From contig JAQJVL010000103.1 in NCBI GenBank assembly GCA_035578905.1, positions 558,001 to 622,000 of the forward strand: 64,000 nucleotides of DNA. Reading direction: 5' to 3'. The DNA comes from Stictocephala bisonia. Lineage: Eukaryota > Arthropoda > Insecta > Hemiptera > Membracidae. The position numbers were made by a program, and so were the translations under genes. This document shows positions 47,751-61,734 of the stretch, piece by piece (position 1 is the stretch's first letter; each line of letters begins with the position of its first letter). A model generated the notes under the pieces. It worked only from the letters and a program-made list of their open reading frames with translations, did no database searches and was not told the origin of the DNA.

Positions 47751-49711
47751 ACGTTAAAACAAATTTTTTTCTAACAATCTTCGAAACGCCTGTGCCATTT
47801 GTGATACAATTCCCGTAATACATGTCTGTACCTGAATCACGGTTCAGCGCCGTCACATATTTTAAATCCACCCATACACAATATGCCTTGCCTTTGAACA
47901 ATAATGTTCATGTGATTCAAAATAGTGTGTGTCATATATTTATGGGTATGAATGTATTAATTTTCTCGCCTTGAACTGGATAAATTAAGCAAAATTAATT
48001 AATTATTTTAACCTATCTTGTTGCATGGTTATAGCTCAGACCAAGAGGTATATATCGATTCCCCCATAATATGGGCCCATATATGAACTCCATTTAATAG
48101 GCTATAAACCCGTGTAGACTGTGCTCTACTTCGATGGTATGTGCTTGGTTTGCACATTTAAACATAAATTTAATGTAATGTTATTTAACTTATGTTTAGG
48201 TCTGCTATTCTTTTATATTTATTATTTCTTTTTTTAATAAATTAAAAATTTGCAAATTTTCCTTGACATGTTAACAGCAAATACACAGTCGAGTATATTT
48301 TTTCTACACAACTCTTTACTGTTATTGTGCAAGTATTTCCGAAAGAGCTTTCACCAGTAGAACACTGACAGGTTTAAAAAAAAATATTTAATGTAATTTC
48401 AAAAAAGAAAAAAATTTGGCTTATTAGTTACATAGGCTATCTATGCGAACAATTATTCATTTTCCTTGATTTTGAAATGACATGTAAATGTTTTATACGT
48501 ATGTTGTATTTATATCGTTTAGGTTTTTTTTTATTATCTGCTTTATTAATTTAAATCCAAATAGAATCCAAAAATAAATAGCTAAAATAATCATTTTAAT
48601 GGTTCAAATAACTCTATGAATTAAAATATACCAGTTAAATGATTAATTTTTCAGATTTTAAATTCTACTAATAAATATAACGATTAATTAAAATGTAGGT
48701 GAACTGCCGATGGAACCAAAAGTATGTCTTGACCCAAACTTAAATCATACGTCATTTTAAACCAAAATTAAGCAAAATATTATAACTATTTCATAATGAT
48801 ATCTTTAATTTTGAAAGTCTAAGAAACGTGTACCTTAATGGGAAAGTTTTATCGTCCCTGAAATATTTCAATGTTTTATTGTAAAATAAAAATGAAATAA
48901 TTTTTTTTTTTTTTTAACTGTCAATAATAATAATTTCTCAGTACTTTGTCTAGAGTTAACTATGATATAGTTGTTGAGATTTTGTCATTAATAAACGTTT
49001 ACACTTAGTGAGATATTTAAGATTATATTTATTCCCCTGGTAGGTATTTGTTATAAATCTACTCTAGTGGATTAGACTGAGTTATGAAGCGTTCAGTCTT
49101 GGTGATAAGGGTGGATCTGGCTGTTTGCCAGCTACCCCAATGTGTCACCTCCATAGCCGACCGAATACCTGATGGTCTCCTCTTCTATTTAGGTACATTG
49201 TAATGTGTTTGTGTTTATTATCAATGTAGTTACATTAATAACAACCCCATTCTACTTTAAATTTGGGGTCACACCACACTAACCTCTCATTTGAAATTGC
49301 TTACAAACCAATCAAGAATGAGGACCACTGAAAGTTTCTACTACATTTAATATGAAGATAAGCCCGTCATAAATTGTAGATATATTTTTTTATTCTTAAG
49401 ATGCCGATTGTTAATATATTGCGAATATAGATTTTGAATGAAAGTGGTGGGTGTAAATGAGTAAATGTATGTAAACTACAGCCGGTTATTTCTTAGAAAG
49501 TGCCCAATAATTCATCTTATATTAATTATTTATATACAAAGTTGAAGAAACGTCTTGTAATAGCTTCATAATTTCTGAATGACAACAGATAAAACAATAA
49601 AACCTGGTACAACATTTGTTTTATTTTGTTGTTTTTTATTTTTTTTATTTATTTATTTTATTTTTTATTTAACATTTTGTTTATTTTTATTATTATAAAC
49701 CTAACTGCCAT
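47751..49711. other. AT-rich DNA, no gene recognised
   Basis: Mostly AT-rich. A GC-richer patch at 49085-49190 has no convincing frame. No repeat assigned. Confidence 0.4.
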
Positions 49712-50285
49712 TGTTCTATCATGCCAGGGGGGTCGTCCGCAAGGAGTAAGTTGAAAATCTTATATGAGAGCATAGATCGAGTAGCACAGAAATTCAAACA
49801 TTTACTCTAAAATATTCGGTAAGTTAACATCACTTTTTCGTAAAATATATTTGAAAATATGCCATTTTGTACTGGATCAACCTTTTCATTGCTGTTTGTG
49901 GTATTCACCTGTGCTAGATAACGTCTTTAAAATTATGTACATCTTGACCTATGCTAAATTTAATATTTTTTTCGAACTCCTGTAGTCACCAACTACACTA
50001 AAAAATTATATCGTAAGTCCAGATTAAAATAAAGTTTTCTTTCCCAGCTGTATGTAAGAAAATAATATTAAGCCGTCTATAACAAGGACATTCATTGTAA
50101 CTTTTTAAAACTTTAAACCAGCGTAATTGTTGAAAGAGCGAGCCTTTTGAGTTCGTATGTGTCGGTTTATGTTCTACTACTAAATACCTTTAATCTTATG
50201 TACTACTCGATCTATGCTCTCGTTTAAGATTTCCTTCTGTCTCTTTGCGGGCCGTCCCCCTTATATGGCAGAAAAATGGTTGTTA
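49712..50285. mobile_element. Foldback element with long inverted termini
   Basis: The left terminus carries GGGGGTCGTCCGCAAGGAG and GAGAGCATAGATCGAGTAG. The right terminus, reverse-complemented, carries GGGGGACGGCCCGCAAAGAG and GAGAGCATAGATCGAGTAG. Similarity covers at least 75 bp per arm and continues with gaps toward the middle. A degraded third version of the inner phrase (ATGTACATCTTGACCTATGC) lies near 49936. Family not recognised. Confidence 0.65.
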
Positions 50286-51980
50286 CTTCAAAATGTAGAT
50301 TAATAGGTGCAGTAATGACTTACTCAGTTTGATTGCCGAATCTTTAATCGTTCAGAAATTATAAGGATGTTTCGAGACTTTTATTCAACACTGTTTGCAT
50401 TTGTATAACTCAACAAATGTTACAAATGGTGATTTATTACGTACAATATTATAATGCTAGGCTCTATTATTATAAATGTTAATTTATTAAATTGTCGTAT
50501 CGTGCAACTGGCAACACTACTGGATAAAGTGGTTAGTTATATTTCTAGGTTTTTTTTTTCACTACAACCCAATAACAAATGAACAGCCGTTGGCTGTCAG
50601 CTGATCCATTTCAAAATTTGTTATTACTCTGGTGTATATGAGGAGTGAATAAGTGTGATGGTTGTAGATGAACGAGTTTAGTCATTGTTACAAACTAAGA
50701 TCGACTGTTCTTTAGAAAGGGTCATTTATGAATAGCCCAATAGCCTAGTCAGCTTTCTGAATATATTTCTATATCCAAAATCAATATCAATATGACTTAC
50801 CTTAATGGATGAACTAAGAATATAACAAATAAAGTTAACGATAAAGTTCGTATATATCTAAGCCGCTTGGCTAAAAATATAAAATATAAAATAGAGTCTA
50901 AAATTCATAAAATAATAATAACTGTATGATTTTCTAAATGACTATAATTTAAAAAAAAGATTTTTATACCTATCTAACTTTTTAGCATTTAAAAGTATTA
51001 TAAAAACATCATTTGTTTTTTAAGTAACAATTTTAACTACATTCGACAATCACCTATTGTATAATACTTTCTAAACTATTGATTTTGACTCGCCTTCTCA
51101 CGTAAATTAATTTTTCTGAACTTTTTCTTTAATCCATTCATCTTTTTTATGGATGATAATTACATGTTTTGACCATTTCAAACATAATTTATGTATTATA
51201 AAACCAACTGTTGCTTAAAAATAGATGGTTTGAGAGTTTGGCAAAGATTTAATTTTGAAAGAGTAAAAGAATAACAATTATCATTAGTTGGCTGTTTGGG
51301 AATTCGCCAGTCTGAAATGCACTGATGATTAATACTTAACGGGTGAGTTTGGTCTAATTTGTATTTTATTAGAATTTATTTGAATTTTCTGAATGTAAAT
51401 AATGTTTTTTAATATTGAACTGGAGCAATTTATATATTCAATTTATTTTATGGATAGGAATAAGTGTTTTAAGGAATTAAAAATCAAAATAATATTTAAA
51501 ATGTAATGACTATGAGTACTGATAATATGTATTTTATTATTTTTATTTATTACTATGGTTTGTATTAATGTTATTATTTATGAATAATAATAAAAATATA
51601 TATGACTAAACATTTTAAGTACGAAGTTTTCCAGCCTTCAATTAAAATATATATACTAATTATTTGCATTGTTTAGACTGTACGACAAAAACATTTAGCT
51701 AATATTGCCTTTCATTCAATGTATTACAAAAATAAAGGATTAGAAAAGAAGTCGGTAGAGGTTTGCCATTAGCTAAAGTGATGAAGCTTTTATCGGCTCA
51801 GAGAGACCAAGGACATGCAACATTCAACATCCGATAAATATTTAATAGTTCCTTAGACAGACATTCGAGGAAAAGGTGAAGGATTCTCAAGAAGTAGAGA
51901 ACTGTCATGACTATGCTACTACTTATAGTATATTTAAAACTTACTCTTAACGTCTACACATATTAAGTAAAATAAATGCG

Positions 51981-52045
<65 letters not shown>

Positions 52046-52124
52046 ACTTATATATATTACTTCACTAATATGTTCATATGGGCCTTTAGACCTGTGTATG
52101 AACCATATTTGTTAGATCAGTTTG
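50286..52124. other. AT-rich DNA with a (TA)n microsatellite
   Basis: (TA)n of about 55 nt at 51986-52041. At 50638-50750 a block with GAGTGAATAAGTGTGATGG matches 20.4 and 36.6 kb, and TATGAATAGCCCAATAG extends the match to 36.7 kb. Otherwise no feature. Confidence 0.5.
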
Positions 52125-52185
52125 GAGAATTTAACCTAGGACTTTGGATTCTATAGTCCGAAGACTTAACCACTGTGCCACTAAC
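52125..52185 (-). repeat. tRNA-derived SINE head or tRNA pseudogene
   Basis: Minus strand: A-box-like GTGGCACAGTGGTTAAG, then TCTTCGGACTATAGAATCC in the anticodon-arm position, then a B-box-like AGGTTAAATTCTCC. The anticodon stem has mismatches, so it is not a functional tRNA. Confidence 0.5.
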
Positions 52186-53937
52186 CGAAGTTAGCAATTT
52201 ATCTGAAATTAATCTGAAAATGTAATCACATAAATGACAATAATTAGAGGATCTTGAATAACTGCAACAGGTTTAAAAACAAAATTAAATTAAATTAAAA
52301 CTGTATTCGATAAAATGTGATAATTTTCAGTATACGTTCCCACGTTTGACACCGAGTATCTGAGAGTGACGGGAAGACAATAATAAATGTACAGTAATTT
52401 CAAATAAATTACTATAATTTTCTTCTGTTTTTTATTTTTTTATATATTTTTTTTATTAAATTATATCAGTATACCATGATTGATGGAAATAAAGTCAATA
52501 ACGCGTGAAAAATAACAAAAGTAATAATGTAATATGGCTGGTTAAAACTGCACTACTCATTTAAATTAGGCCCAGAAAATTATCACTAATAAAACTTTTA
52601 CCTTAAGGTTGTTTGGTCAAAGAAAATTCGAATTTTTCGATTTCAATTACTTTATATCAGCTATTGAAAGCCTCCCAAGTAGTTCTAAGTTTCTTGGTAC
52701 ATGCAGAATTAAGAAACTATTTTCCCGATTATTCCCAAATGTTAAAAACAGACCCTCACAGGACTGGTCTTGCTTATCATTAATTTTAAATTACGCAATT
52801 TTACTGCAAATAGCAAATTTGATTTTAAATAATTAATGTGAAATGTTTATTTTATTTTATTATGACAAGTAATACAATGTCGTGTTTGTCATTTTATGTT
52901 TTTTAATATCACACTATTTACAAAATTGATTAACTTTATATACTCAACTTGTGGTTGTACTTTTACCTGCCTGTTATATTACGATCCAATCGCTACGCAC
53001 ACGTACAGCGAGACACAGCACCCGCACCCACAGGATCGCGTTTCAACGTCTTTCTGCAATTATACCCCTCCCATCCAAGACCGTAGAGGAAAAGAATTTG
53101 TGTATGTAGAGTAACACGCAGCCAGCGCTGCGCAGCGGAATCAGTTGTCACTAATGCCGACTGAACCACCTTAAACAGCTTCTTTTCTTACTCGGCACCC
53201 TTGAAGATTCGGAATTATGACCTGGATGCATGCTGTGCAGGATGGGAGGATCATGATTGCCATTCCGTGAAGGTATCGAGGTCAGCTCTTGACCTTGTTT
53301 GGGTGCCTTTTTATGTTATATGAGACATTGGTCTGCTAACACAACATCATATTCCACATTGTTGGGCGTACAAATACGTGTTTAATTGCAACAATAGTAT
53401 GTAATATATTTCTATGACCACGGGCACGTCGTGAGGATATTTTTGCTTCCATGTATTAAGCTTTCAAGTGACTTTTTCGAAAGAAAAAATAAAACATTCC
53501 GTGATCATCATTGTACATAATATTATGTGCTGCCACATAATATAAATAAACGAGCCCTTAAACTTTTCTACTTCCACTTTCTATTTGTAAACTCTATTTC
53601 ACTGAAAAATTACATTTTTGTAGCCTACTTACTTATAGACCGTTTACTAAGTAAAAGAAGAGAAACAAGAAGACGGATGTGACGCTGTTATCTCTGTCTG
53701 GCTCTTAGATGGATGCAATTTCTCAGTCACGTGACTAGATAAAAAAAACTGGTGCAAGGACGTGTCACATTTTGATAGATCCTCCTGGACTCATTCTGAC
53801 GATATTAACTGGAAGTAGGTGAAAATAACACACTTTTACGTGTCTATTTGTTGTTTAAGTAAAATAAAAGATATTTAATTTTACAAATAACTGGAATATT
53901 ATACATCGAGTTATTGTAAAACGTCCGTAGAATTGTA
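52186..53937. other. No gene recognised
   Basis: AT-rich to 52970. A GC-richer stretch at 52985-53290 (CAGCCAGCGCTGCGCAGCGG near 53110) has only short frames. Unassigned. Confidence 0.35.
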
Positions 53938-53998
53938 TATATTGGTGGTTCAGGCTTCGGACTGCGGAGAGCAATTCCATGGTTCGAATACCCATTGA
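53938..53998 (+). repeat. tRNA-derived SINE head
   Basis: ATTGGTGGTTCAGGCTTCGG followed by ACTGCGGAGAGCAATTCCA and a good B box GGTTCGAATACCC at 53981. Same layout as 52125-52185 on the opposite strand. Confidence 0.45.
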
Positions 53999-54503
53999 GC
54001 CATCGGTCGATACTTCGCTCGTTGGATAAAGTTCAAGCACAGGACTGCAGGCCCATGTGAACTGGCGAATGAAGTTTTAACAAAAATCAAATTTCCAACC
54101 GTTATTTTGGAAAATACTGTCAAGTCTGACGCTGAATCATTCAGTAATATTACAACGTTAAATGTTTTAGTTTGTAAGATCCATTCTTATAGGCCTAATT
54201 TTTTTAAATGATGATTTTTTTTAATATCCGTGTGTTTATATTTAAATTACGAAAAATATATATATTACAGAAACTTGTAAAATTTATAAACAGGAAAGTT
54301 TAATTCTTCAAGGAATTAATTATTATTTTAATAAGTAGATGACATATTATTGTTACAAGCTCCATTGATCATTTTAGTGGTATTTTCTAGTAGTGGTGGT
54401 ATTTAGTGGTATTTACTGATGGTCAAAATCAGGTCTAATGTCCGCAGGCCCATTTATAAAGTGAAATTTGCTTTATATAATTTGTTTTGTATAGAGATAT
54501 GGG

Positions 54504-54806
54504 ATTTTTCCGTTAATTCACTAGTACTAATTTTTTTTGCGTTAATTCACTACCACTTTATAAAGATTCTAGTGCTCTAAAAAATGTTCCTAAATCATTT
54601 TTACGTCCACTGTGGTATTCCTTAACCGCTATGAATCCGACTTCACTGGCCTTATCTTATCACTGTCCAAGAACTAACACACGAAGAGCGCATTCGATGT
54701 TAAGTCAATCATTGGATTTACCAGTTTGTGATCCACTTTAGTAGCCACTTAACATAACCTAACCGTAATTGTGATAACAAATGTAGTGGTAGTGAATTAA
54801 CGGAAA
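54504..54806. mobile_element. MITE with TTCCGTTAATTCACTA termini
   Basis: Left end TTTTTCCGTTAATTCACTA, right end TAGTGAATTAACGGAAAA, about 303 bp. A second internal start (GCGTTAATTCACTACCAC) lies 30 bp inside the left end. The interior near the right end has the ACATAACCTAACC phrase typical of the tandem copies at 14.8-15.7 kb. No coding capacity. Confidence 0.75.
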
Positions 54807-56376
54807 AGGTCCGGGATATGTTATTCCCAAGCCTGTAATTCAATATGGACTAAAGTTTTAAAGTACAATAACTTTATAACATAATTTATCTACTAAAGTG
54901 CACATAGCTGCTTATTCAGTATCTTGATGTTTATTTCACGGCTTAAGCTTTGATATTTTAATACATAATAAACGATTGAAGTCAAAAACGTAAGTAACTG
55001 TCCCTTGAAATCAAATGTTTTTATTTAAATTTCATCACTGAATACTAAAATCGTATTTGATCAAGTGTGATCGAATCTAATTAAGCATTCACATACCAAA
55101 TGTGTTTGCTAAAATTTCCATCTGTAGAACATTATATATTCAGTGAACTTAATTTTCATAAACATAAATTGCTCACGTATAAAGCAAACATTGTTACCAT
55201 ATGTATGCTTACATACAACTACTGTCAAATGCATACCAGCCTTGCCTCCCAACCCCTTGGCTTGTCACACGACAACCCTTGTAACTGGGTTCCCAAGCAG
55301 TGGCGTAGAAACGTATCAGATACAGTCTGCTGCACTTTGCTCGCTCTTAAAAGGCACTTGCTTTTACAGTAAAATTACTGCTTTGTGACCTGAAATCACC
55401 ACCTTATAATTCTTTACTAGAATATTTTAAATAATTATTTTTTTGTTTAGTTATTCTACAAAAAAAAATAATTTTGTTTAGTTTATTCATGAGAGCTAAC
55501 GCTAATTCCCATAAAATACTAAGTTGTCAATGAACTTCACGATAAATAAATACTATATAAATATGAAATAGTAAATTAAATATAAGAAATTCTATCACTT
55601 TTCACTAGAATATAATTCTAAACGAAAATAATGAAGCTTTAGTATTTAATATTGTATATTAAATACAGATTCGATCAAACCAAAACCGCGCTTTTTTTGT
55701 TGTTTATTTTTTGTTGGCAAAGTCAGAGTTAATATTAGAAATTGTATGTATATTTTAGTTTTTTTTTTTTTTTTTTTTACAGTCGTGTTAATTAATTTAT
55801 CAGCTGATCGTTTTTGTTTGTATATGATTTTAATGTAAGAGCTACGGACCTTAATATGTAAACTATTCACATGTGGTAAATTAAATATTAGGGATTATAC
55901 TCGTATTACATTTTTAAAACTAAGTAGTTTTATTACAGGTAAGTTAGTTTTATATTTTAATACTGATAATATTGAAAAACGAAATTATTTCACTACTAAT
56001 GTAAAATGGAAATTTCATATCAATAATGTAATATTAGTAAATAAATGAATAATTTTAATTGAATGTAAACAAATATAATTTAAAAAATTGTGCAAAAATT
56101 GTGAAATATGCCTCACTGATTTTTTTTTATGGTATTGTAGTTAATTTCTCCGTACAATCTTGGATTCTGTTCATAATTACAACATTTCGCTCTTTAAAAT
56201 GGCTAAAAAATGAGAATGGTGTCTATTAGTCCCATACAATTACATATTTAATAACATTGATGTTAACAGATTTTAATTTCTAAAATCAAAACATACATCT
56301 ATATTCTTTCTGTGATTTTTTTACAAATTAATTTACTAAACAAAATATTATTTTTAATAACATTGATGAAAACAGA
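54807..56376. other. AT-rich DNA with one interspersed repeat
   Basis: 55225-55345 is the partner of 11094-11240 (AACCCCTTGGCTTGTCACAC, GGGTTCCCAAGCAGTGGCG). A T run of 18 lies near 55770. No gene. Confidence 0.5.
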
Positions 56377-56711
56377 TTTTTCACTACACTACTATTAGTT
56401 CAGCTGTTTTCGTTATGTGTTTACAACCTGCGAAACATCATATTTTCAACAGCTGTCTATTGTTTACTACCGAAAGTAACATTGTTTACAACCGAAATTT
56501 TTCCACAGTCAACAACACCTGTTTTTAAAACATGTTTCTAATTTAATAAACAATTAACATCCAAACAATGAGTTTTAATCCATAGTGTAGTGAAAAGTAT
56601 CGTTCAAAACTCGATTGAAAGTGTTTTGTATGTTCTCGACCATTCGAAGTGCTCGACAAGTCTCGCACTTCAAACATATGGTCTCGAACATGCAAAACCC
56701 CACTTTCCACT
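56377..56711. mobile_element. Small inverted-repeat element and adjoining hairpin
   Basis: TTTTTCACTACACTA at 56377 and TAGTGTAGTGAAAA at 56583-56596 are terminal inverted repeats of an element of about 220 bp. Immediately to the right a hairpin at about 56617-56711 pairs GTTCTCGACCATTCGAAGTGC with GCACTTCAAACATATGGTCTCGAAC-type sequence. Whether the two parts are one element is unclear. Confidence 0.5.
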
Positions 56712-58884
56712 CTTGTTATGAAATATACTATTTATTTTAAAAATGAAAATATACGTCTACATCTTTTCTCTGATTTGTAAAAATTTATTATTAGAAATAA
56801 CTCTTTTGAAGACACTTTGAAATGTTAATGACAAAACAGTTTGTTTCTGCTTTTGTACTACATTAAATGCCTTTCCTTGTGCAAAAGACTTATACGTTTT
56901 GTCATTAATATAATTATTACAGTATGGTCATATTTTTTGCGTTGTGTAATTTGTGAACCAAAATGCAATACATTTATTTTTAATTGTTATACATTAATTT
57001 TAAAAGTATGTCAACAAACTTCACTACCAAAAGTAATATTTTTTAGAATCGGAATCGTCATATTGTACATAATTAGGATACAAGTTACCGTTTTATGACT
57101 TATGTTTTAAAGTTAGTTAGGAAAAAGTTAGGTAATTAGCAGTAAATGTCATAAATTAATAGTTGATGTTACTTGAAATTGAGAAACTTTGGTTGGTATA
57201 AATTTAATTTTACTTGAATGTTGTGTAATCTTAAATCTTAGAACTCCTCCTTCCCGTTATCTGCAGTTATTCTGTAATCTGGCTTGAGCCCAAATAGACA
57301 ACTGGATGTGGCTCCTTAATGGACCACTTCCGTATTTATGGACCATTCATTACTTACAGCTAACAAACAGTCCCTTCTTGTCGTGAGACAGATGTCTTAC
57401 AAATAATTTACAAAAATATATACTAAAAACAACAGTTTATCAGTAAACAATTTATCTTGACAAATTTAGGTGTCACACACATATTAGTTATGTTCATCCG
57501 TTGAATTTTCACTATGGAAAAGTAGTGAAGTTTTTCAAATTGTGCATGACAATTTATATAAAAATGTATCGGGACTCAATGTCATTATTTAACAGTGTTT
57601 CATTCATTAGCTGCTCTTTCATACATGTATTAGTATTTATGTATTAGTATTTAGCCATTCAACTGCTAGTGTTAGTCATAGCTATATATAAGCTATTAAA
57701 AATAAGACTTGCAATTGTTGTAACGACATAGAAATTTGAATATATAATACACTATGAATGAAATAAGTAACCTATTTCATTAAACTAAGAGTGGAATGCA
57801 TTTATTTCCAGTTTGCGATAATTCAGGTTAAATTTAAACATAAATAAAATTTTCTGAGGCCCTGGTATTGTAAGGGTCCCTATTTATTTTACATTTGTTT
57901 TCGAGCGTAGTAAAATACCTCTGATGTAATAATTTTATCCTTTACCGAAAATCCTTTTTATCAGTATTTTTACCTGGACCATGGCATTGTTCCACTTATA
58001 TATAATTTCTTGTCTCATTTAAAAAAAAAAAAAACACGCACAAATATTGTATAATATAATTTCATCTATTAGACATGTGCACTCGCATACACACATTTGT
58101 TTTTCAATGCATTACGTAATATGTTATATGTTGCACATAATAGGTATAAAAACGTTTAATTTTTCAAGCCAGAATATCTTTTATCTGATATTATATTTAG
58201 TTTCATTAAAATTATGATCTATTTCATCATAGTTTCTTAACGAGAAATGTCACTATTTCAGATTAAGATGGTTCTCCTACGATATATCAATTACTGTTTC
58301 ATTCATAAATATTAAGTAAAAAACATTACATCCTTACTGTTTTGACTTAGTATATCTAAGTTTATATCTGGCTTAATATCTCGATTTACTCTTAGCTACT
58401 TGTTTACTTAAACTGTCCAAGAACTCTATTTACTCCAAAATAAAGTTATTGAATTATAAAAAAAGTTAATTATGAATGGTAGAAACAATTGCATTCGCCA
58501 GTATAAAACGTAACAGCTATTTTTGTTAATAAATGGTTTTAAAAGGACGGTTACAAATCAACTTGAAAGTCGTCAGATAAATTTTTAATGTAAATATTAA
58601 ATTAAATATAATGTTTTATTCCCTTACAATATTACACTTCAATGCATATTTTAGGGTAATATAATAACCCAGGAAATGTACAGCATTTATAAAAAACGAA
58701 AGGAGTGAAGTTGTATTGTAAATTGATCCTCATTACAGGACGAAGGGTTTCATTTGTACCACTTCTTACTAGAAAGCTCTGTGAGTGCTGATCATTAGAA
58801 TGATCCTTACTACATCGTTGGAATCTTAATGCTATCGTACAATTTATATTATTTGACTACTTTAAATAAATTGGTGGTATGTAT
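56712..58884. other. AT-rich DNA, no gene recognised
   Basis: A patch at 57240-57390 has moderate GC content but only short frames. Nothing supported. Confidence 0.4.
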
Positions 58885-59260
58885 TCAGAGAAATTTGTTG
58901 CCAGTTCAGGAGTACCACAAGGATCTAACTTGGGACCTTTGTTTTTCTTATTGTTTATTAACGATATTACATATTTCCTGAACTGTTCAGTTCATCTCTA
59001 TGAACTGAACGATATTAAAATATCTATGCTAATACAAGAGACCATCTGACTATTCAATCTTGTATCTATTCGGCTGTGAGGCAGGCTAAAGAAATTTACA
59101 TGCAACCTTATCTAAAACGTGGTGGTTTCGTTTGCGCGTAAAATTAATCCATAGTTCTTCTTTTATGACATTAGTGGCTGAGGAATCCAAAGAGAGCGTG
59201 CTGTTCGCGATCTTGGCAGCCTCGTAGGCTCTGGCCTAAACTGGAAGTTTTTATCGGTAA
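58885..59260 (+). pseudogene. Reverse-transcriptase fragment of a Jockey/CR1-like non-LTR element
   Basis: The palm motif reads SGVPQGSNLGPLFFLLFIND at 58909-58968. After that the frame shifts and stops; a later piece VRDLGSLV near 59200 resembles the conserved region after motif C. The YADD box is not intact. An old, truncated copy, unrelated in sequence to the element at 38.8-42.0 kb. Confidence 0.7.
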
Positions 59261-59436
59261 TGTTAACTTAGTTCTGTGCTAACTCTCTATTTTACTCTGA
59301 CAATGGGATTGAGCCTAGGCCTCTCCTTCAAAAATATATTACATCTTGTCGCATGTATTAAGCTTATTTCCAAAGCTTTTAAACAATGATTCTCTACAGA
59401 CAAAGTTTTAAAGTCTGACTGCTCTATAACTAATAC

Positions 59437-60850
59437 GCTGATCTCCTTCAACAATGAGAAACCCTTGATCTTCCTTTCTTTAATGACCTTCTTTAAAAAA
59501 AAAAAAACTGGTCTCCTTCAAAAATCGGAAAAGTTTGACATCCTTCAACTATTCCTTCAAGCTGGTTTCCTCCAACAATGAGAAACTTCCGACTCGTTTC
59601 AACTAATGACCTTCCTTCAAGCTGATCTCCTTCGATAATGAGAAACTTCTGACCCCCCTTCAACTAATGATCATCCTTCAAGCTGATCTCCTTCAACAAT
59701 GATAAAAGTCCGACCCACTTCAACTAAAGACCTTCCTTCAAGCTTATCTCCTTCGAAAATGGGAAACGTCTGACCCCCCTTCAACTAATGTCCTTCCTTC
59801 AAGCTTATCTCCTTCAACAATGATAAAAGTCCGACCCACTTCAACTAAAGACCTTCCTTCAAGCTTATCTCCTTCGAAAATGGGGAACGTCTGACCCCCC
59901 TTCAACTAATGATCATCCTTCAAGCTAATCTCCTTCAACAATGATAAAAGTCCGACCCACTTCAACTAATGACCTTCCTTCAAGCTTATCTCCTTCGAAA
60001 ATGGTAAATGTCTTACCTTCCTTCAACTAATGACCTTCCTTCAAGCTGATCTCCTTCAACAATGGGAAACGTCTGGCCCCCTTCAACTAATGACCTTCCT
60101 TCAAGCTGATCTCCTTCAACAATGGGAAACGTCTGGCCCCCTTCAACTAATGACCTTCCTTCAAGCTGATCTCTTTCAACAATGGGAAATGTCTGGCTCC
60201 CTTCAACTAATGACCTTCCTTCAAGCTGATCTCCTTCAACAATGAGAAACCTCTGATCTTCCTTTCTTTAATGACCTTTTTTAAAAAGACTGGTCTCCTT
60301 TAAAAATCGGAAAAGTTTGACATCCTTCAACTATTGACCTTCCTTCAAGCTGGTTTCCTCCAACAATGAGAAACGTCCGACTAACTTCAACTAATGACCT
60401 TCCTTCAAGCTTATCTCCTTCGATAATGAGAAACGTCTGACCCCTCTTCAACTAATGATCATCCTTCAAGATAGTCTCCTTCAACAATGAGAAAGGTCTA
60501 ACCTCTCTTCAACGAATGACCTTCATTCAAGCTGATCTCGTTCAACAATGAAAAACGTCTGACCTTCTTTCACCGAATGACTTTCCTTCAAGCTGATCTC
60601 CTTCAACAATGATAAAAGTCCGACCCACTTCAACTAATGACCTTCCTTCAAGCTTATCTCCTTCGAACATTGGAAACGTCTGGCCCCCCTTCAACTAATG
60701 ACCTTCCTTCAAGCTTATCTCCTTCAACAATGGAAAATGTCTGACCTTCCTTCAAGCTGATCTCCTTCAACAATGGGAAACGTCTGACCTCCCTTCAATT
60801 AATTACCTTCCTTCAAGATGATCTCCTTCAACAATGGGAAAGAAACGGAC
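59437..60850. repeat. 60-bp minisatellite, about 23 copies, with a long higher-order repeat
   Basis: CTTCAACTAATGACCTTCCT plus TCAAGCTGATCTCCTTCAAC plus AATGGGAAACGTCTGACCCC make a 60-bp unit. Variant units with TTTAAAAAA and AAATCGGAAAAG occur at 59.48-59.54 kb and again at 60.27-60.33 kb, so a block of about 780 bp was duplicated as a whole. The 20-residue frame at 60030-60245 is a by-product of the period. Confidence 0.9.
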
Positions 60851-61734
60851 AATAGTGATTGACGAGAGATCATTTAACCTGCGTTTTAATTAGAAGTCAA
60901 TAATAAACTTTATATTTCCAGTTCATTTAAATGAAATAAAAAATCTTTTTTTATGAAATTTCAACCGAAGATACATTATGAAAAGAAATGAAATTGATTG
61001 CCGCATGTGTGATTGCCCTTAAGTGGAGAAACGAGTCGAAAACAGTCTTATAATAAAACGTAACCTTAAGTAAAGAAGAAACATAATTAATATATAAATA
61101 AGCCATTTACCACTAGTCACTATTTCTCCAAAACTATTCGTTCAAATGGCTTAAAATGTTGTACACTCGTTTTTCTTGGCCATTAGAGTCTCACTAAGAA
61201 AAGATTTTCTTCTCCGACCTCAGGACTCTGTCCCAATGGCCTCCAAAATTCCCGTGGTATTCTTATGGAGCTACATTAATTGATTGATTTATTTAATTAG
61301 CAGCTGTTAAATAAAAACAAATTGAATAACATTTTGGTAAGCTAAACTTTTAAAATTAAAAATATTTGAGTACAGTAGTACATTATACATCAAATCAGCT
61401 GTTCTAAAAATGTGCCCAGGAGCTTTCGAATAAAAGGTATTTGCTATACAGTGAGATAATGTTGACTTGATTGTTTCACAAGAGGAAATAAGTTCAGATA
61501 TTGCTCACATAATTGCTGGCTAAATAGTTTTTATTCAAAGAAATATATTTCATTTCTATCGCCTAGTATTTTAGTTCAACACTTCAACTAAATATAAAAC
61601 CTCCTTTTCATTTATTCTAATCCAATTTTACCAAATGAGATGTTTAAAGTTAAATAGTAGATTTTTTGTTTTTAGAGTTGTTATTACAATTCCGTCCAGA
61701 ATTGCTTTAGGTATTGTATTGTAGAGTGCTTGAG
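60851..61734. other. AT-rich DNA, no gene recognised
   Basis: No coding signal or assigned repeat. Confidence 0.4.

Noticed and set aside
60030..60245. 71-codon frame with a 20-residue repeat
   Set aside because: Follows from the 60-bp satellite; neighbouring units contain indels and stops.
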